From the IMG/VR virus record IMGVR_UViG_3300028738_000734, positions 1 through 34,765 of that record: a DNA stretch of 34,765 bases. One strand, 5' to 3'. Under the pieces are notes generated by a model, which saw only the letters and a program-made list of their open reading frames with translations, did not search any database and was not told where the DNA came from. This document shows, in pieces, positions 1-6,867 of this stretch (position 1 is the first letter of the stretch; every line of letters starts with the position of its first letter). Origin of the DNA: a virus. Position numbers and translations under genes: made by a program.

Positions 1-52
1 TTTATTTTGAACATTTGACTTTTAATTCGTTGTTTGTTTTTCCAGCTTTTAG

Positions 53-427
53 GCCCAATTTGAATATGAATTAGCCTTTCGGATTTCAAAAGGAAAGGTT
101 ATTTCAGTTGAAAAATGTGACAACACAAAAACAAAACCTTTAAAAGATGAAAGGCAATTACAACAACTGATTCAAAATACGATTAATTGGGAAAATTTGC
201 CAAAGTATGATTCAATAAAAAGAAGGGTTTATGTTCAGGTTATGTCTGCTGACAGTCTTGGGAGGATTGATAGTGTCAGCATTCTAAAAGGCGTCAATGA
301 TTTATATGACAAGGAGGCAATCCGAATTGTAAAAACAATCCCGGAATGGCCCGTTTTTTATAGACATGGGAAAATATTCAATGGACGGATATACCCAATT
401 ATATTTGACAGAAGTAATAAAAAATGA
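53..427 (+). CDS. TonB C-terminal domain protein, 5' end missing or frameshifted
   Basis: The C-terminal part has the usual TonB energy-transducer pattern: a VYVQVMSADSLGRIDSV strand pair, then a DKEAIRIVKTIPEWPV helix and loop, then a final strand ending PIIFD. This domain normally contacts the TonB box of outer-membrane receptors from the periplasmic side. The frame is open from base 53 and its amino-acid pattern stays protein-like, but there is an in-frame stop at 50-52 and no ATG or GTG; the only alternative start is TTG at 197. Frame 3 is open from base 3 to about base 70, so a one-base shift near base 55-60 could have separated an N-terminal part. No membrane anchor is visible in what remains. 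The domain call is fairly secure; whether the gene is functional is doubtful. Confidence 0.55.
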   Translation, partial: AQFEYELAFRISKGKVISVEKCDNTKTKPLKDERQLQQLIQNTINWENLPKYDSIKRRVYVQVMSADSLGRIDSVSILKGVNDLYDKEAIRIVKTIPEWPVFYRHGKIFNGRIYPIIFDRSNKK

Positions 428-580
428 GAAAGAACGACCTGCTAACAAATTGCAAATTGCATTGCGGGTGCAGTGGTGTGCGTTATCTCTGCTCCTTTCT
501 TGACCGTCTTCGTCCTGCGGACGCTGACGCTCTTCGAAATCCGCAACGACAACTTGCAAGTGACCGTTCCGAACCCCATC

Positions 581-611
581 CCCCTGATCCTCCCGATCGG
601 GGTTTCTTTTT
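581..611 (+). terminator. Rho-independent terminator-like hairpin
   Basis: CCCC(T)GATC pairs with GATCGGGG around a CTCCC loop and is followed by TTTCTTTTTT. It lies about 150 bases downstream of the TonB-domain gene. The GC-rich stretch at 430-580 between them holds no gene I can support. Confidence 0.5.
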
Positions 612-648
612 TCTACAAACTACTTAGAAGGTTATCTCTCCTATAATT

Positions 649-869
649 TACCGCGAAGTTATTGATCGCATCCCGGAAAAGTCAAGGCTTTGGGTTTTCC
701 TGAGCTGAACTACAGAAACAACGCCGAAGGCGCTAGTTCAGTTTTTCGCGGCCTCAAAACTGACATTCGGCCGTTGACAAGAATCCGGTCTGCTCAATGT
801 GCTGGTTGGCTCAAAATTAACAGGCGAGCCAGAAGCCAAAATAAGTCCTCCGGGCAGGGGCAAAATCAC
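649..869 (+). repeat. Leader L1, copy A (upstream of J-domain gene)
   Basis: This is one of three copies of a repeated leader; the others lie before the genes at 1928 and 13355. Shared blocks are a first hairpin (GGAAAA at 675-680 with TTTTCC at 695-700), CTGACATTCG, TTGACAAGAATCCG, and a second hairpin (GGCTC at 808-812 with GAGCC at 826-830). An A-rich stretch containing GGGCAGGGGCAAAAT then runs up to the ATG. The second hairpin ends 39 bases before the start codon. Copy A differs from B and C between the first hairpin and CTGACATTCG. Conservation right up to the start codon suggests a 5' untranslated region as well as, or rather than, a promoter alone. Confidence 0.75.
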
Positions 870-1355
870 ATGAAATTTTTCGAGGGTATTAAAACGTTGG
901 ATGAATTACGCAAGGAGTATCGACGCCTTGCATTCATTTATCATCCGGACAAAGGTGGTGACACCGTTCTGATGCAAATCTTAAATGATCAGTATGAAAG
1001 GCTTTCAAAAAAACTGATCAATAGCGATGAAACATTTTCGCAAGGACGAAAAGAGTATGAACAGCAGGTTTCAGAAGAAATGCGACAACGATTGGACCGG
1101 ATCATGTTTCTGAAGGATATTGTTATCGAACTGATAGGCTCCTGGATATGGATTACCGGTAACACCTTCCCAGTCCGTGAAACATTGAAAAGTGAAGGAT
1201 ATAAATTCTCACATCCGAAGGCTGCCTGGTACTGGCACAAAGGCGAATACTTCAAAAAGTCCGGTAAACTTATGTCAATGGACGATATGCGCGATGCCTG
1301 GGGTTCCGAAAAAGTTGAATCCAGATATGCCAATCAGAATAATCTCATTCACTAA
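870..1355 (+). CDS. J-domain (DnaJ-like) protein
   Basis: This 161-residue protein opens with a short J domain: helix II ELRKEYRRLAFIYHPDK carries the diagnostic HPD at residues 25-27, followed by GGDTVLMQILNDQYERL as helix III. J domains stimulate the ATPase of Hsp70 partners. The middle is a charged helix, and the C-terminal half (about residues 85-161) contains GYKFSHPKAAWYWHKGEY, a compact aromatic segment found with J domains on other mobile elements as far as I recall. There is no G/F linker, zinc finger or CTD, so it is not a housekeeping DnaJ. The ATG at 870 is chosen because the J domain starts there and because leader L1 ends exactly there; an upstream in-frame ATG at 690 lies inside the leader. 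It may recruit host DnaK for element replication or assembly (inference). Confidence 0.8.
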   Translation: MKFFEGIKTLDELRKEYRRLAFIYHPDKGGDTVLMQILNDQYERLSKKLINSDETFSQGRKEYEQQVSEEMRQRLDRIMFLKDIVIELIGSWIWITGNTFPVRETLKSEGYKFSHPKAAWYWHKGEYFKKSGKLMSMDDMRDAWGSEKVESRYANQNNLIH

Positions 1356-1366
1356 AACAAAACACA

Positions 1367-1582
1367 ATGACTTACAAAAACGATCCACGAATGATTACTG
1401 CAAAATTTTCTTCCTCCTGTTCAAAATGTGGCTGCCCAATTAAAAAAGGAACAAGTATTTATTATTGGCCGTCAGACCGAAAAGCGTATTGTGAAAAATG
1501 TGGTGAAGGTCCATACAGGCAATTTAGATCAGAAGCAGCCGACGAAGATATGATGAATGGAACGGGTCCATGTGCTTACTGA
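1367..1582 (+). CDS. Small zinc-ribbon protein
   Basis: This 71-residue protein has two cysteine knuckles, C18-x2-C21 and C42-x2-C45, separated by about 20 residues, which matches a zinc-ribbon fold that could bind DNA, RNA or protein. The segment between them, GTSIYYWPSDRKAYC, is typical of small zinc ribbons in which an aromatic strand separates the knuckles. The tail after residue 50 is acidic (EAADEDMMNG). The gene starts 11 bases after the J-domain stop and is followed directly by a terminator, so the two genes form a two-gene transcript under leader L1. I do not recognise a specific family. Confidence 0.7.
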   Translation: MTYKNDPRMITAKFSSSCSKCGCPIKKGTSIYYWPSDRKAYCEKCGEGPYRQFRSEAADEDMMNGTGPCAY

Positions 1583-1590
1583 ATATTCAA

Positions 1591-1613
1591 GGGGCTTTTT
1601 CGCCCCTTTTTTT
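1591..1613 (+). terminator. Rho-independent terminator of J-domain/zinc-ribbon operon
   Basis: GGGGC pairs with GCCCC around a TTTTTC loop and is followed by seven T residues. It starts 8 bases after the zinc-ribbon stop codon. Confidence 0.85.
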
Positions 1614-1664
1614 GGTCGCTTATAAACAATCAGGCTTTCCGGAGTGGACAGAGAATTCTTGTTA

Positions 1665-1927
1665 CACTCAAATTATCGGGTGAAGGTATTTACGCCATCC
1701 GGAAAAGTAAAGGGAGCTTTTCCCCTTCCGGATGGGAAATGAAAAGCTTGCTTTGCACTCGGTCACCTTTTAACTTCCAGCTTCTGACTCCAGACTTATG
1801 ACTTTGTTAAAACCTGACATTCGCCCATTGACTAGAATCCGCCTGGCTCAATGATGATTACCCGTAATTTAATTTTAACCGGCGAGCCAGAAGCCAAAAT
1901 AAGATCCAAGGGCATGGACAAAATATC
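1665..1927 (+). repeat. Leader L1, copy B (upstream of helical-protein gene)
   Basis: This is the second L1 copy, matching copy C (13107-13354) over almost its whole length. The first hairpin is GGAAAAG (1701-1707) with CTTTTCC (1717-1723), nested inside CATCCGGAA/TTCCGGATG. Next come GAAATGAAAAGCTTGCTT, CTCGGTCACCTTTTAACTT and CTGACATTCGCCC. The second hairpin is GGCTC (1845-1849) with GAGCC (1884-1888), with a longer loop than in A and C. The 3' block GCGAGCCAGAAGCC is identical to copy A, and the hairpin again ends 39 bases before the ATG. Confidence 0.75.
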
Positions 1928-2386
1928 ATGGGTAAATCTAATGTTGCAGAAAAAACAGCACCAGTTGCTGAAGTAGTTGAAGTTGTAGAAGTTGCTTCAG
2001 TTTTGACCATTGTGAAAGACGAAGTCGAAGCACCACGGAAGCTGACTCTCGATGAAAGGATTCAACGGGTGGAAGATTTGTCATTGCTGATCGACCGTTG
2101 GAAAACATTGAACGATTCACGGCGCAAGTTGCAAACCTTCCAGATCGGAGCTGATTCACTCAGTTCTGTGATCAGTTTGCGGGATTCAAATGGAAATGAG
2201 TTCAAAACTTCCAACTCAGCAGTGATCACCTCCGTAATCGATGAAATGAAACGGACTCTGGATGTGAAAATAAGAGACGTTGAAGAACTGATTTATGGAA
2301 AGGGAATGATTATGCAAAGTGGCATTGTAAGACATGCTTGCAATCAGATTGTTATTCCTTTTACTTTACAGTACCACTTTGCATAA
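1928..2386 (+). CDS. Helical protein of unknown function, 3' end displaced by RIT-type insertion
   Basis: The current frame codes for 152 residues: a low-complexity Val/Glu-rich N-terminus (about residues 8-37), then a helical body with LTLDERIQRVEDLSLLID, a FQIGADSLSSVISLRDSNGNEF strand region and a final helix ending KIRDVEELI. It resembles a conserved hypothetical common on Bacteroidota mobile elements; I cannot name a function. Codons from 2293 onward lie inside the RIT-type element and look unrelated. Removing the element and one copy of the ACTGAT duplication restores ...VEELI-N-L-stop, with the stop at 5825-5827 and a strong terminator six bases later. The ancestral protein was therefore probably about 124 residues. 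The present one carries some 30 foreign C-terminal residues and has lost its terminator. Confidence 0.75.
   Translation: MGKSNVAEKTAPVAEVVEVVEVASVLTIVKDEVEAPRKLTLDERIQRVEDLSLLIDRWKTLNDSRRKLQTFQIGADSLSSVISLRDSNGNEFKTSNSAVITSVIDEMKRTLDVKIRDVEELIYGKGMIMQSGIVRHACNQIVIPFTLQYHFA
2287..2292. repeat. Left copy of 6-bp target duplication (ACTGAT)
   Basis: ACTGAT immediately precedes the left inverted repeat of the RIT-type element; the matching copy is at 5812-5817. Confidence 0.75.
2310..2386. repeat. Left subterminal inverted repeat of RIT-type element
   Basis: TTATGCAAAGTGG (2310-2322) and CCACTTTGCATAA (2374-2386) form a perfect 13-bp inverted repeat. The core TTATGCAAAG differs by one base from the terminal repeat TTATGGAAAG, so these are probable recombinase-binding sites. 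Confidence 0.65.
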
Positions 2387-2388
2387 AT

Positions 2389-3420
2389 TCATGATTGTTT
2401 TTCTAGACTTTTCAGCCAATCCAATAGATTGTTGTTCTTTTCCCAGGATTTTGTTTTGGTGCCAGCCGGATTAATGTCAACATAGGCTTTTTCAAAAGCT
2501 TCCCGTTTCTGTTTGGAATCAGCACGAGCATACACATCTGTAGTCTGAACTGAAACATGGCCTAAAAGATCTCGGATGTAAACCAGATTTACACCGGCCT
2601 GCAGAAGATGCATGGCCTTAGAATGACGCAAGGAGTGACAACTAATCTTCTCAGGTATAATTGCCGGATTGATTTTCCTTGCAAGGTCTGCATAAGTCTT
2701 TAAGATGTAAGTCACACCTGCCCGGGTAAGTTTTTCTTTTCTGCTATTTGAGAACAATGGATATTGATTGGCTTGGGTCTCCAACAAATGATTTTTCTGC
2801 ATATATTCTTTCAGGAACACGGTCTGCTCTTGCTGCAATGGCACAATTCTGGCCTTACGTCCCTTGCCAAATAGTTTTATTATGCTTGGGTTGTCAAGTC
2901 TGACAGAGGAAGGAGTAAGATCTATTATTTCCTGTACCCTTGCTCCGCTATCATACATTAGTGCAAGCATAGTGAGATTACGGTAACCACCTCTGGTACT
3001 TAGATCCGGCTGTTCAAGAAGTAGCTTTATGCCATCAGTTGTCAGGTAGTTGATACTCTTTTTTTCGTGTTTCTTAACTTTTATGGTCAGTATCTTTTGC
3101 CACTCATACATCCTTTCGGGATTTTCGTATTGCAAGAAGCTGAAGAACGAATGCAAAGCGGCAAGGCGATAATTCCGTGTGGCATTACTGCAATGCCTGT
3201 TCTCCTGAATCCAGTCAAGAAAGTTGATGACAATCTCCCTGGTAATACATTCAAGAGTCAGCTTTTGTACTTCAGTGTTTTTCTGTTCTTTCATGAAAGT
3301 TATAAACTGAACGAAAGTATCCTTGTAAGCCAAAATGGTATTTTGACTGCAGTTGCGCTCACCCGCAAGATACTTGGTAAGGAAAGTGCTTAGATATTTT
3401 GCAAAATCAGTCGTTTCCAT
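2389..3420 (-). CDS. Tyrosine recombinase, third gene of RIT-type trio
   Basis: This 343-residue tyrosine recombinase is the last gene of the trio. It has an N-terminal SAM-like core-binding domain (about residues 5-110) and a C-terminal catalytic domain with R161 (SGARVQE), the HSLRH box (H262, R265), H288 (LLGHVS) and the nucleophile Y297 (DVYARA), all in the expected order. Length is normal for XerC/D-like enzymes. The ATG at 3420 is preferred over 3465 because it overlaps the previous gene's 3' end by only 14 bases, fitting translational coupling. In RIT elements the three enzymes are thought to act together in moving the element. The gene ends just inside the left subterminal repeats. 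Confidence 0.88.
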   Translation of the reverse strand: METTDFAKYLSTFLTKYLAGERNCSQNTILAYKDTFVQFITFMKEQKNTEVQKLTLECITREIVINFLDWIQENRHCSNATRNYRLAALHSFFSFLQYENPERMYEWQKILTIKVKKHEKKSINYLTTDGIKLLLEQPDLSTRGGYRNLTMLALMYDSGARVQEIIDLTPSSVRLDNPSIIKLFGKGRKARIVPLQQEQTVFLKEYMQKNHLLETQANQYPLFSNSRKEKLTRAGVTYILKTYADLARKINPAIIPEKISCHSLRHSKAMHLLQAGVNLVYIRDLLGHVSVQTTDVYARADSKQKREAFEKAYVDINPAGTKTKSWEKNNNLLDWLKSLEKQS

Positions 3421-4414
3421 TGTACAAAAGATTATTGTATTTTGGGAAAACATAGGCGCATACACCCTTTTCGTCTTTAAGCAGATCAGGATACATCTCC
3501 GCAGTTAGCCTGACGTAATGATCGGTCGAACCTATTGATTTATGACCAAGAAATGTCGAAATCAAAGGCAGTGAGTAGTAAATATCGAGTCCGGATTTAG
3601 CCATCTGAGCTAGAGCGTGAACCGCGAACGTATGCCGCAAATCATGAACACGAGGACCCTGATGATCTCCAATAAACGGGATTCCTGATATGGCAAGTGC
3701 CTTCCTGAACCAGGTATATACACTGCCTTGACAACAGTTTGTTCCGTTGGGAGACACAAAGAAGTAGCCGTTGATATCCTTAATGCGTGGTATGGGCATC
3801 CGATCCCGATAATGCAGATACTGTTTCAGCACTTCTTCTAAGCCGCCAGACATGGGAGCAATACGTTCCTCCCCATTCTTGCTTTTTCTGATAATTAAGC
3901 ATTGCTGTTTAAAGTCCACATCCTTATTCTTCAAAGCCAAGGCTTCGCTGATCCTAAGACCGGTTGCATACAGCAGACGGATAATGGCTGGAACAATAAA
4001 AAGTATGGTGGACATCTTCTTGTCCTGCAATCGCATATTATCGCATGTATGGAAGATGTCTGCGATTTCCCGGTTAGAGTAGATATGGGGTTTAAATCTG
4101 TTTCTGGGAGGATTAACAGGGCTTCTCGGGATATAACAGTCATAACCAACCTTGCACATATACTTACAGAATTGTGAAAGGATAATGTATTTTGTGCAAA
4201 TTGTTGACAATGCATCGTTTATCCTTGTAGCACGCCACTGTTCAACTTGTTGTCTGGTTATTCCAATGGTTGTTATGTTGTTGGTAATGAAAAATTTGTC
4301 AAACTCAAGAAAGACCCATTCAGTACGCAAGGACACATAACCGAGCCCTTTCTTCATGACAATAAACTGCTTGAAATGAGGGGCATAGATGCTGCCGTAA
4401 TTGAACTCATTCAT
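3407..4414 (-). CDS. Tyrosine recombinase, second gene of RIT-type trio
   Basis: This 335-residue tyrosine recombinase has an N-terminal core-binding domain up to about residue 105 and a catalytic domain with R154 (ATGLRISEALAL), HDLRH (H257, R260), H291 (FLGHKS) and Y300 (TDHYVRL). The insert between the HxxR box and the second His (AQMAKSGLDIYYSLPLIS) is longer than in XerC, a feature seen in the middle recombinase of other trios and in Tn554-like TnpB-type enzymes. The start at 4414 is chosen because GGAGG sits at the right distance upstream and because it overlaps the first gene's stop by 8 bases; ATGs at 4438 and 4456 are less likely. Co-transcription with both neighbours is clear. Confidence 0.88.
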   Translation of the reverse strand: MNEFNYGSIYAPHFKQFIVMKKGLGYVSLRTEWVFLEFDKFFITNNITTIGITRQQVEQWRATRINDALSTICTKYIILSQFCKYMCKVGYDCYIPRSPVNPPRNRFKPHIYSNREIADIFHTCDNMRLQDKKMSTILFIVPAIIRLLYATGLRISEALALKNKDVDFKQQCLIIRKSKNGEERIAPMSGGLEEVLKQYLHYRDRMPIPRIKDINGYFFVSPNGTNCCQGSVYTWFRKALAISGIPFIGDHQGPRVHDLRHTFAVHALAQMAKSGLDIYYSLPLISTFLGHKSIGSTDHYVRLTAEMYPDLLKDEKGVCAYVFPKYNNLLYNGND

Positions 4415-5639
4415 AGAAGGTACCTCCTTCCTGCTCATAAAATGATGGTTCCACAAGCGGAACGTTCAATGCACATTGCCGCAACGATTCCACATCTATT
4501 CTAAGATAAGGCATCGTGTTTGTGATACTTTGGTGCCCCAAAGCCTCGGAGATAACAGGTAATGATACCTGGTTTTCCAAAAATCGACTGGCCAGACTGT
4601 GGCGCATGGCATGCGGTCCGTGCCTTCTCTCGGTGGTATCAACCCCGGATGAACGCACTATAAGACCAAGAGCACAGGAAATGGAACCATTTGTCATGGC
4701 ATTGAATGGAGCACTGGAATAAAGGAAAATATATGGTGACGCTGATTTTTTGCGGCCATATTTGAGATAATCGATAATTGCTTCCCCTACATCTGCAAGC
4801 AATGGAAGGTCAATCACTTTGCCAGTTTTAAATTGGGATAGTTTAATTGTGCTATTTTCCCAGTCGATGTTGCGGAAAGTCAGGTGAGCAATATCTGATG
4901 CTCTTAGCCCCAGCCGTGAGGCCAACAGAGTCATGGCATAGTTTCTTTTACCGGTAGCATAGTCTCTGTTTATGGATGACTCTATTTGGAATACCTCCTT
5001 TGCGGTATAAACCGAAGGTAATTTTGCTCTGATGGCCAACTTGTAAGGTTGGATAACTGTGGTTAAATCAAGCTTTATGATGCGTTCCTCAAATAGAAAT
5101 CTAAAAAATAATCTGATGGCAGATACAACGCCTATCTGATTTTTCTGAGTAGAAACAAAAGACGAAACATGGACTTCTCTAATTTCTTCAATATTAGATA
5201 TTTGATTATTTTTCAGATAGAAAAGAAATCTGGAAAGAAATAGTCGGTGAGCTGAAATTGTTATTTTACTGCGACGTAAGCACTCCAAATGCAAAAGGTA
5301 TCTATTCATTAAACAACCTATCTCTCCAGATAATTCTCGAGTAATTGGCTTGCGGTAGGCTCTGCGGATTGTTCCTTTTTCTTGGAACTCATTCAATACT
5401 TTTATACTTCTGATAATCTCCCGTTCAATAGGTGAAATGCTATCGCCTATATTATAGCGAATATAATCTTCTCCAACCGAAGGACCATAATACAAAAATG
5501 ATTTTTGAAACATAAATGGAATCAGCTTATTTTTCCACAGAAACCTGTAACGTTCAATTCGATTGGGAGAATAGCATTCTTGCTCAAAAAAATGAACGCA
5601 ACCATCCATCAGTTCTTGTACTGTTTGTAATTGTTTCAT
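4407..5639 (-). CDS. Tyrosine recombinase, first gene of RIT-type trio
   Basis: This is the largest enzyme of the trio (410 residues). After an N-terminal extension of about 95 residues come the core-binding domain and the catalytic domain, with R246 (RLGLRASDIAHL), HAMRH (H343, R346), H369 (ALGHQS) and the nucleophile Y378 (MPYLRI). The ATG at 5639 is used; a longer frame to 5717 would run back through TTATGCAAAG sites that look like element-end DNA, so it is less likely. The gene is first in the operon, and its promoter should lie between 5640 and 5790 among the right-end repeats. Binding of the recombinases there could make the operon self-regulating (inference). Confidence 0.88.
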   Translation of the reverse strand: MKQLQTVQELMDGCVHFFEQECYSPNRIERYRFLWKNKLIPFMFQKSFLYYGPSVGEDYIRYNIGDSISPIEREIIRSIKVLNEFQEKGTIRRAYRKPITRELSGEIGCLMNRYLLHLECLRRSKITISAHRLFLSRFLFYLKNNQISNIEEIREVHVSSFVSTQKNQIGVVSAIRLFFRFLFEERIIKLDLTTVIQPYKLAIRAKLPSVYTAKEVFQIESSINRDYATGKRNYAMTLLASRLGLRASDIAHLTFRNIDWENSTIKLSQFKTGKVIDLPLLADVGEAIIDYLKYGRKKSASPYIFLYSSAPFNAMTNGSISCALGLIVRSSGVDTTERRHGPHAMRHSLASRFLENQVSLPVISEALGHQSITNTMPYLRIDVESLRQCALNVPLVEPSFYEQEGGTFYE

Positions 5640-5691
5640 ATTGTTGCTTTTTATGTTGGCACCATTGCCGGAATAAAAAAAAGCAAAATAT

Positions 5692-5768
5692 TTATGCAAA
5701 GTGTTTATGCAAAGCAAACAAGTGTTTAGTGGTTATATAAGAAGGTTTCTGCTGGTTTCTTTGCATAA
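5692..5768. repeat. Right subterminal TTATGCAAAG sites of RIT-type element
   Basis: There are two direct copies (5692-5701, extended to TTATGCAAAGTG at 5703, and 5705-5714) and one inverted copy, CTTTGCATAA (5759-5768). They mirror the left-end sites and overlap the probable promoter region of the recombinase operon. Confidence 0.6.
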
Positions 5769-5789
5769 TCTTTTACTCCGCATAAATTT

Positions 5790-5813
5790 GTTTATGGAAA
5801 GCTTTCCATAAAC
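5790..5813. repeat. 24-bp perfect palindrome at right end of RIT-type element
   Basis: GTTTATGGAAAG is followed at once by its exact reverse complement. The right half supplies the terminal inverted repeat, and the outermost two bases belong to the flanking ACTGAT. The left end has only a single half-site, so the two ends are not symmetric. Confidence 0.65.
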
Positions 5814-5817
5814 TGAT
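5812..5817. repeat. Right copy of 6-bp target duplication (ACTGAT)
   Basis: ACTGAT directly follows the right inverted repeat and matches 2287-2292. Confidence 0.75.
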
Positions 5818-5827
5818 AAATCTTTAA
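5818..5827 (+). other. Displaced 3' end of the helical-protein gene
   Basis: Joined to base 2292, AAATCTTTAA completes the codons Ile-Asn-Leu-stop in the frame of the gene at 1928. The strong terminator 6 bases downstream supports this as the original gene end. Confidence 0.65.
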
Positions 5828-5832
5828 CCAAA

Positions 5833-5857
5833 GGGGGTGCTAACGCACCCCTTTTTT
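5833..5857 (+). terminator. Rho-independent terminator, original terminator of the helical-protein gene
   Basis: GGGGTGC pairs with GCACCCC around a TAAC loop, followed by six T residues. It is now separated from its gene by the RIT-type element. Confidence 0.85.
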
Positions 5858-5933
5858 GTTCGCTAACTCAGACCCCTGAATTCTGTTGCTCCCCTAAAAG
5901 CCTTTCGGCATTTGGTTTCTGCTGGGATAGCCA

Positions 5934-6167
5934 TCAACCTGGCAGTCTGTTTCCTGCTTTTTGGTTTTTTGTTTTGGGTATCATCCTAGGAATGGTTGCT
6001 GCTTTAATCTGAATAACGTTTGGTTGCCGATCATCTTCTTTCGTTAGCACAGCCTCAATCCGGAATTGTCCATAACCCGAACCACGCATCACAGAACACT
6101 TCACCGGTAACAATACTACCCCAATCTCCCGGTTTACCTGATTAACCTTTTGTCCGGAGCAAATTTT
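5934..6167 (-). pseudogene. Possible gene remnant, 77 codons without start
   Basis: This minus-strand frame is open between an upstream TAG (6168-6170) and a TGA (5934-5936). The translation has a protein-like alternation of hydrophobic and polar residues (EIGVVLLPVKCSVMRGSGYG, then QFRIEAVLTKEDD) and a basic tail (PKTKNQKAGNR). No ATG precedes the protein-like part; an internal ATG would give only about 50 residues. It may be a gene fragment that has lost its 5' end, or a chance frame. It is otherwise the only coding signal between 5860 and 6240. Confidence 0.3.
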
Positions 6168-6242
6168 CTACGGTGGTCAGAATATTGAACCGTTAGTCAA
6201 AATTATATACAAAGATTTATTCTTAGATGGAAGGAAACCCGT

Positions 6243-6302
6243 CAAGGGATTTTCCCGGCATATCCTCCCCCGAGTGCTCGGGGTCCGGTATTCCAGTTCC
6301 TC
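6243..6302 (+). repeat. Leader L2, copy a (upstream of SSB-tip gene)
   Basis: This shares CAAGG(G)ATTTTCCCGGCATAT, CTCC, GTCCG and TATTCCAGTTCCTC, in the same order and spacing, with 10617-10674. In this copy the central variable part forms a hairpin, CCCCGAG/CTCGGGG around TG (6268-6283). It lies 66 bases before the start of the SSB-tip gene. Confidence 0.7.
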
Positions 6303-6368
6303 CCTTGCCACCCTTCATCAGAATAGTTAATCATGTATAAATTTTTTTATAACTTAAAATTCAACATT

Positions 6369-6680
6369 ATGACAACTTTTGAAAAACATTACATCGGAAA
6401 AGGAACACAGGTAGAAAACCTTGACATCGTGAGAATTGTATTACCGCTAGAAGGCCTTGAAGCTGCAGTGTTCGAAAAGAACGGAATAAAGTACCTCTCA
6501 TTTGAGGTGGCTAAACTGAAACAAGAAGACAAATTCGGTCGCACTCACACGTGTTATTATCAGACTAAAGTTTCATCAACCTTCCCAACTCAGGATGAAG
6601 AACCCGAAAAACAAAAGAAAGCCGGCAAAAAGAAGTCTAAAAAACAGACCGCTGGAACGGATGATGACCTTCCCTTCTAG
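6369..6680 (+). CDS. Small protein with SSB-like C-terminal tip (DDDLPF)
   Basis: This 103-residue protein has a beta-rich N-terminal half (residues 1-70, e.g. LDIVRIVLPLEGLEAAVF and GIKYLSFEVAKL), a lysine-rich linker (KKAGKKKSKKQ, about 84-93) and an acidic end, TDDDLPF. The last six residues are the hallmark of single-stranded-DNA-binding proteins, whose DDDIPF tip docks RecQ, RecO, PriA, Exo I and other repair proteins. The body could be a small OB-like fold, but I cannot show that. The ATG at 6369 is preferred over 6333 because the domain starts there. Leader L2 and a terminator make it a self-contained unit. A role in element replication or in recruiting host repair enzymes is inferred from the tip alone. 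Confidence 0.7.
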   Translation: MTTFEKHYIGKGTQVENLDIVRIVLPLEGLEAAVFEKNGIKYLSFEVAKLKQEDKFGRTHTCYYQTKVSSTFPTQDEEPEKQKKAGKKKSKKQTAGTDDDLPF

Positions 6681-6695
6681 CAGAAAACAAAGAGA

Positions 6696-6714
6696 AGCCG
6701 AAAGGCTTTTTTTT
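6696..6714 (+). terminator. Rho-independent terminator of SSB-tip gene
   Basis: AGCC pairs with GGCT around a GAAA tetraloop, followed by a run of T, 15 bases after the stop codon. Confidence 0.75.
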
Positions 6715-6831
6715 GTCGCATTTTACCCCGACGCTAATAACTCAACAAAATTAGTGGTATGATGGCTTATCTCGTTGAAAATCTTCTTAAATGAATTTTG
6801 GTAACATATTCATAGTTTGAGAAATGTACCA

Positions 6832-6839
6832 TATATTTG
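6832..6839 (+). promoter_or_regulatory. Candidate -7 promoter element (TATATTTG)
   Basis: This is a perfect match to the Bacteroidota -7 element TAnnTTTG, 28 bases before a small frame at 6868. No TTTG box is at the usual distance upstream, so support is partial. Confidence 0.35.
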
Positions 6840-6867
6840 GTGATATTTTCTAGTTGAACTAATTTGC

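Larger units (their letters stand above)
2293..5811 (-). mobile_element. Recombinase-in-trio (RIT-type) element, 3519 bp
   Basis: The ends are perfect 10-bp inverted repeats, TTATGGAAAG (2293-2302) and CTTTCCATAA (5802-5811), flanked by ACTGAT direct repeats. The interior holds only three overlapping tyrosine recombinase genes on the minus strand plus repeat-rich ends, matching the recombinase-in-trio architecture known from several phyla. All three catalytic tetrads look complete, so the element may be active. It sits in the last codons of the gene at 1928, and the gene's stop and terminator follow the right end. Strand is given as that of the recombinase operon. Confidence 0.85.

Noticed and set aside
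441-530. GCTAAC...GTTATC after the TonB-domain gene as an attC-like site
   Set aside because: There is no inverted arm pairing between the two motifs.
424-627. Plus-strand 67-codon frame after the TonB-domain gene
   Set aside because: It has low-complexity, Pro/Arg-rich translation running through a terminator hairpin, with no leader or homology signal.
772-778. TTGACA in leader L1 as a classical sigma-70 -35 box
   Set aside because: No TATAAT-like box lies at the right distance in any of the three copies, and Bacteroidota use different promoter elements.
3067-4504. Several plus-strand frames across the recombinase trio
   Set aside because: They are antisense shadows of strongly supported recombinase genes.
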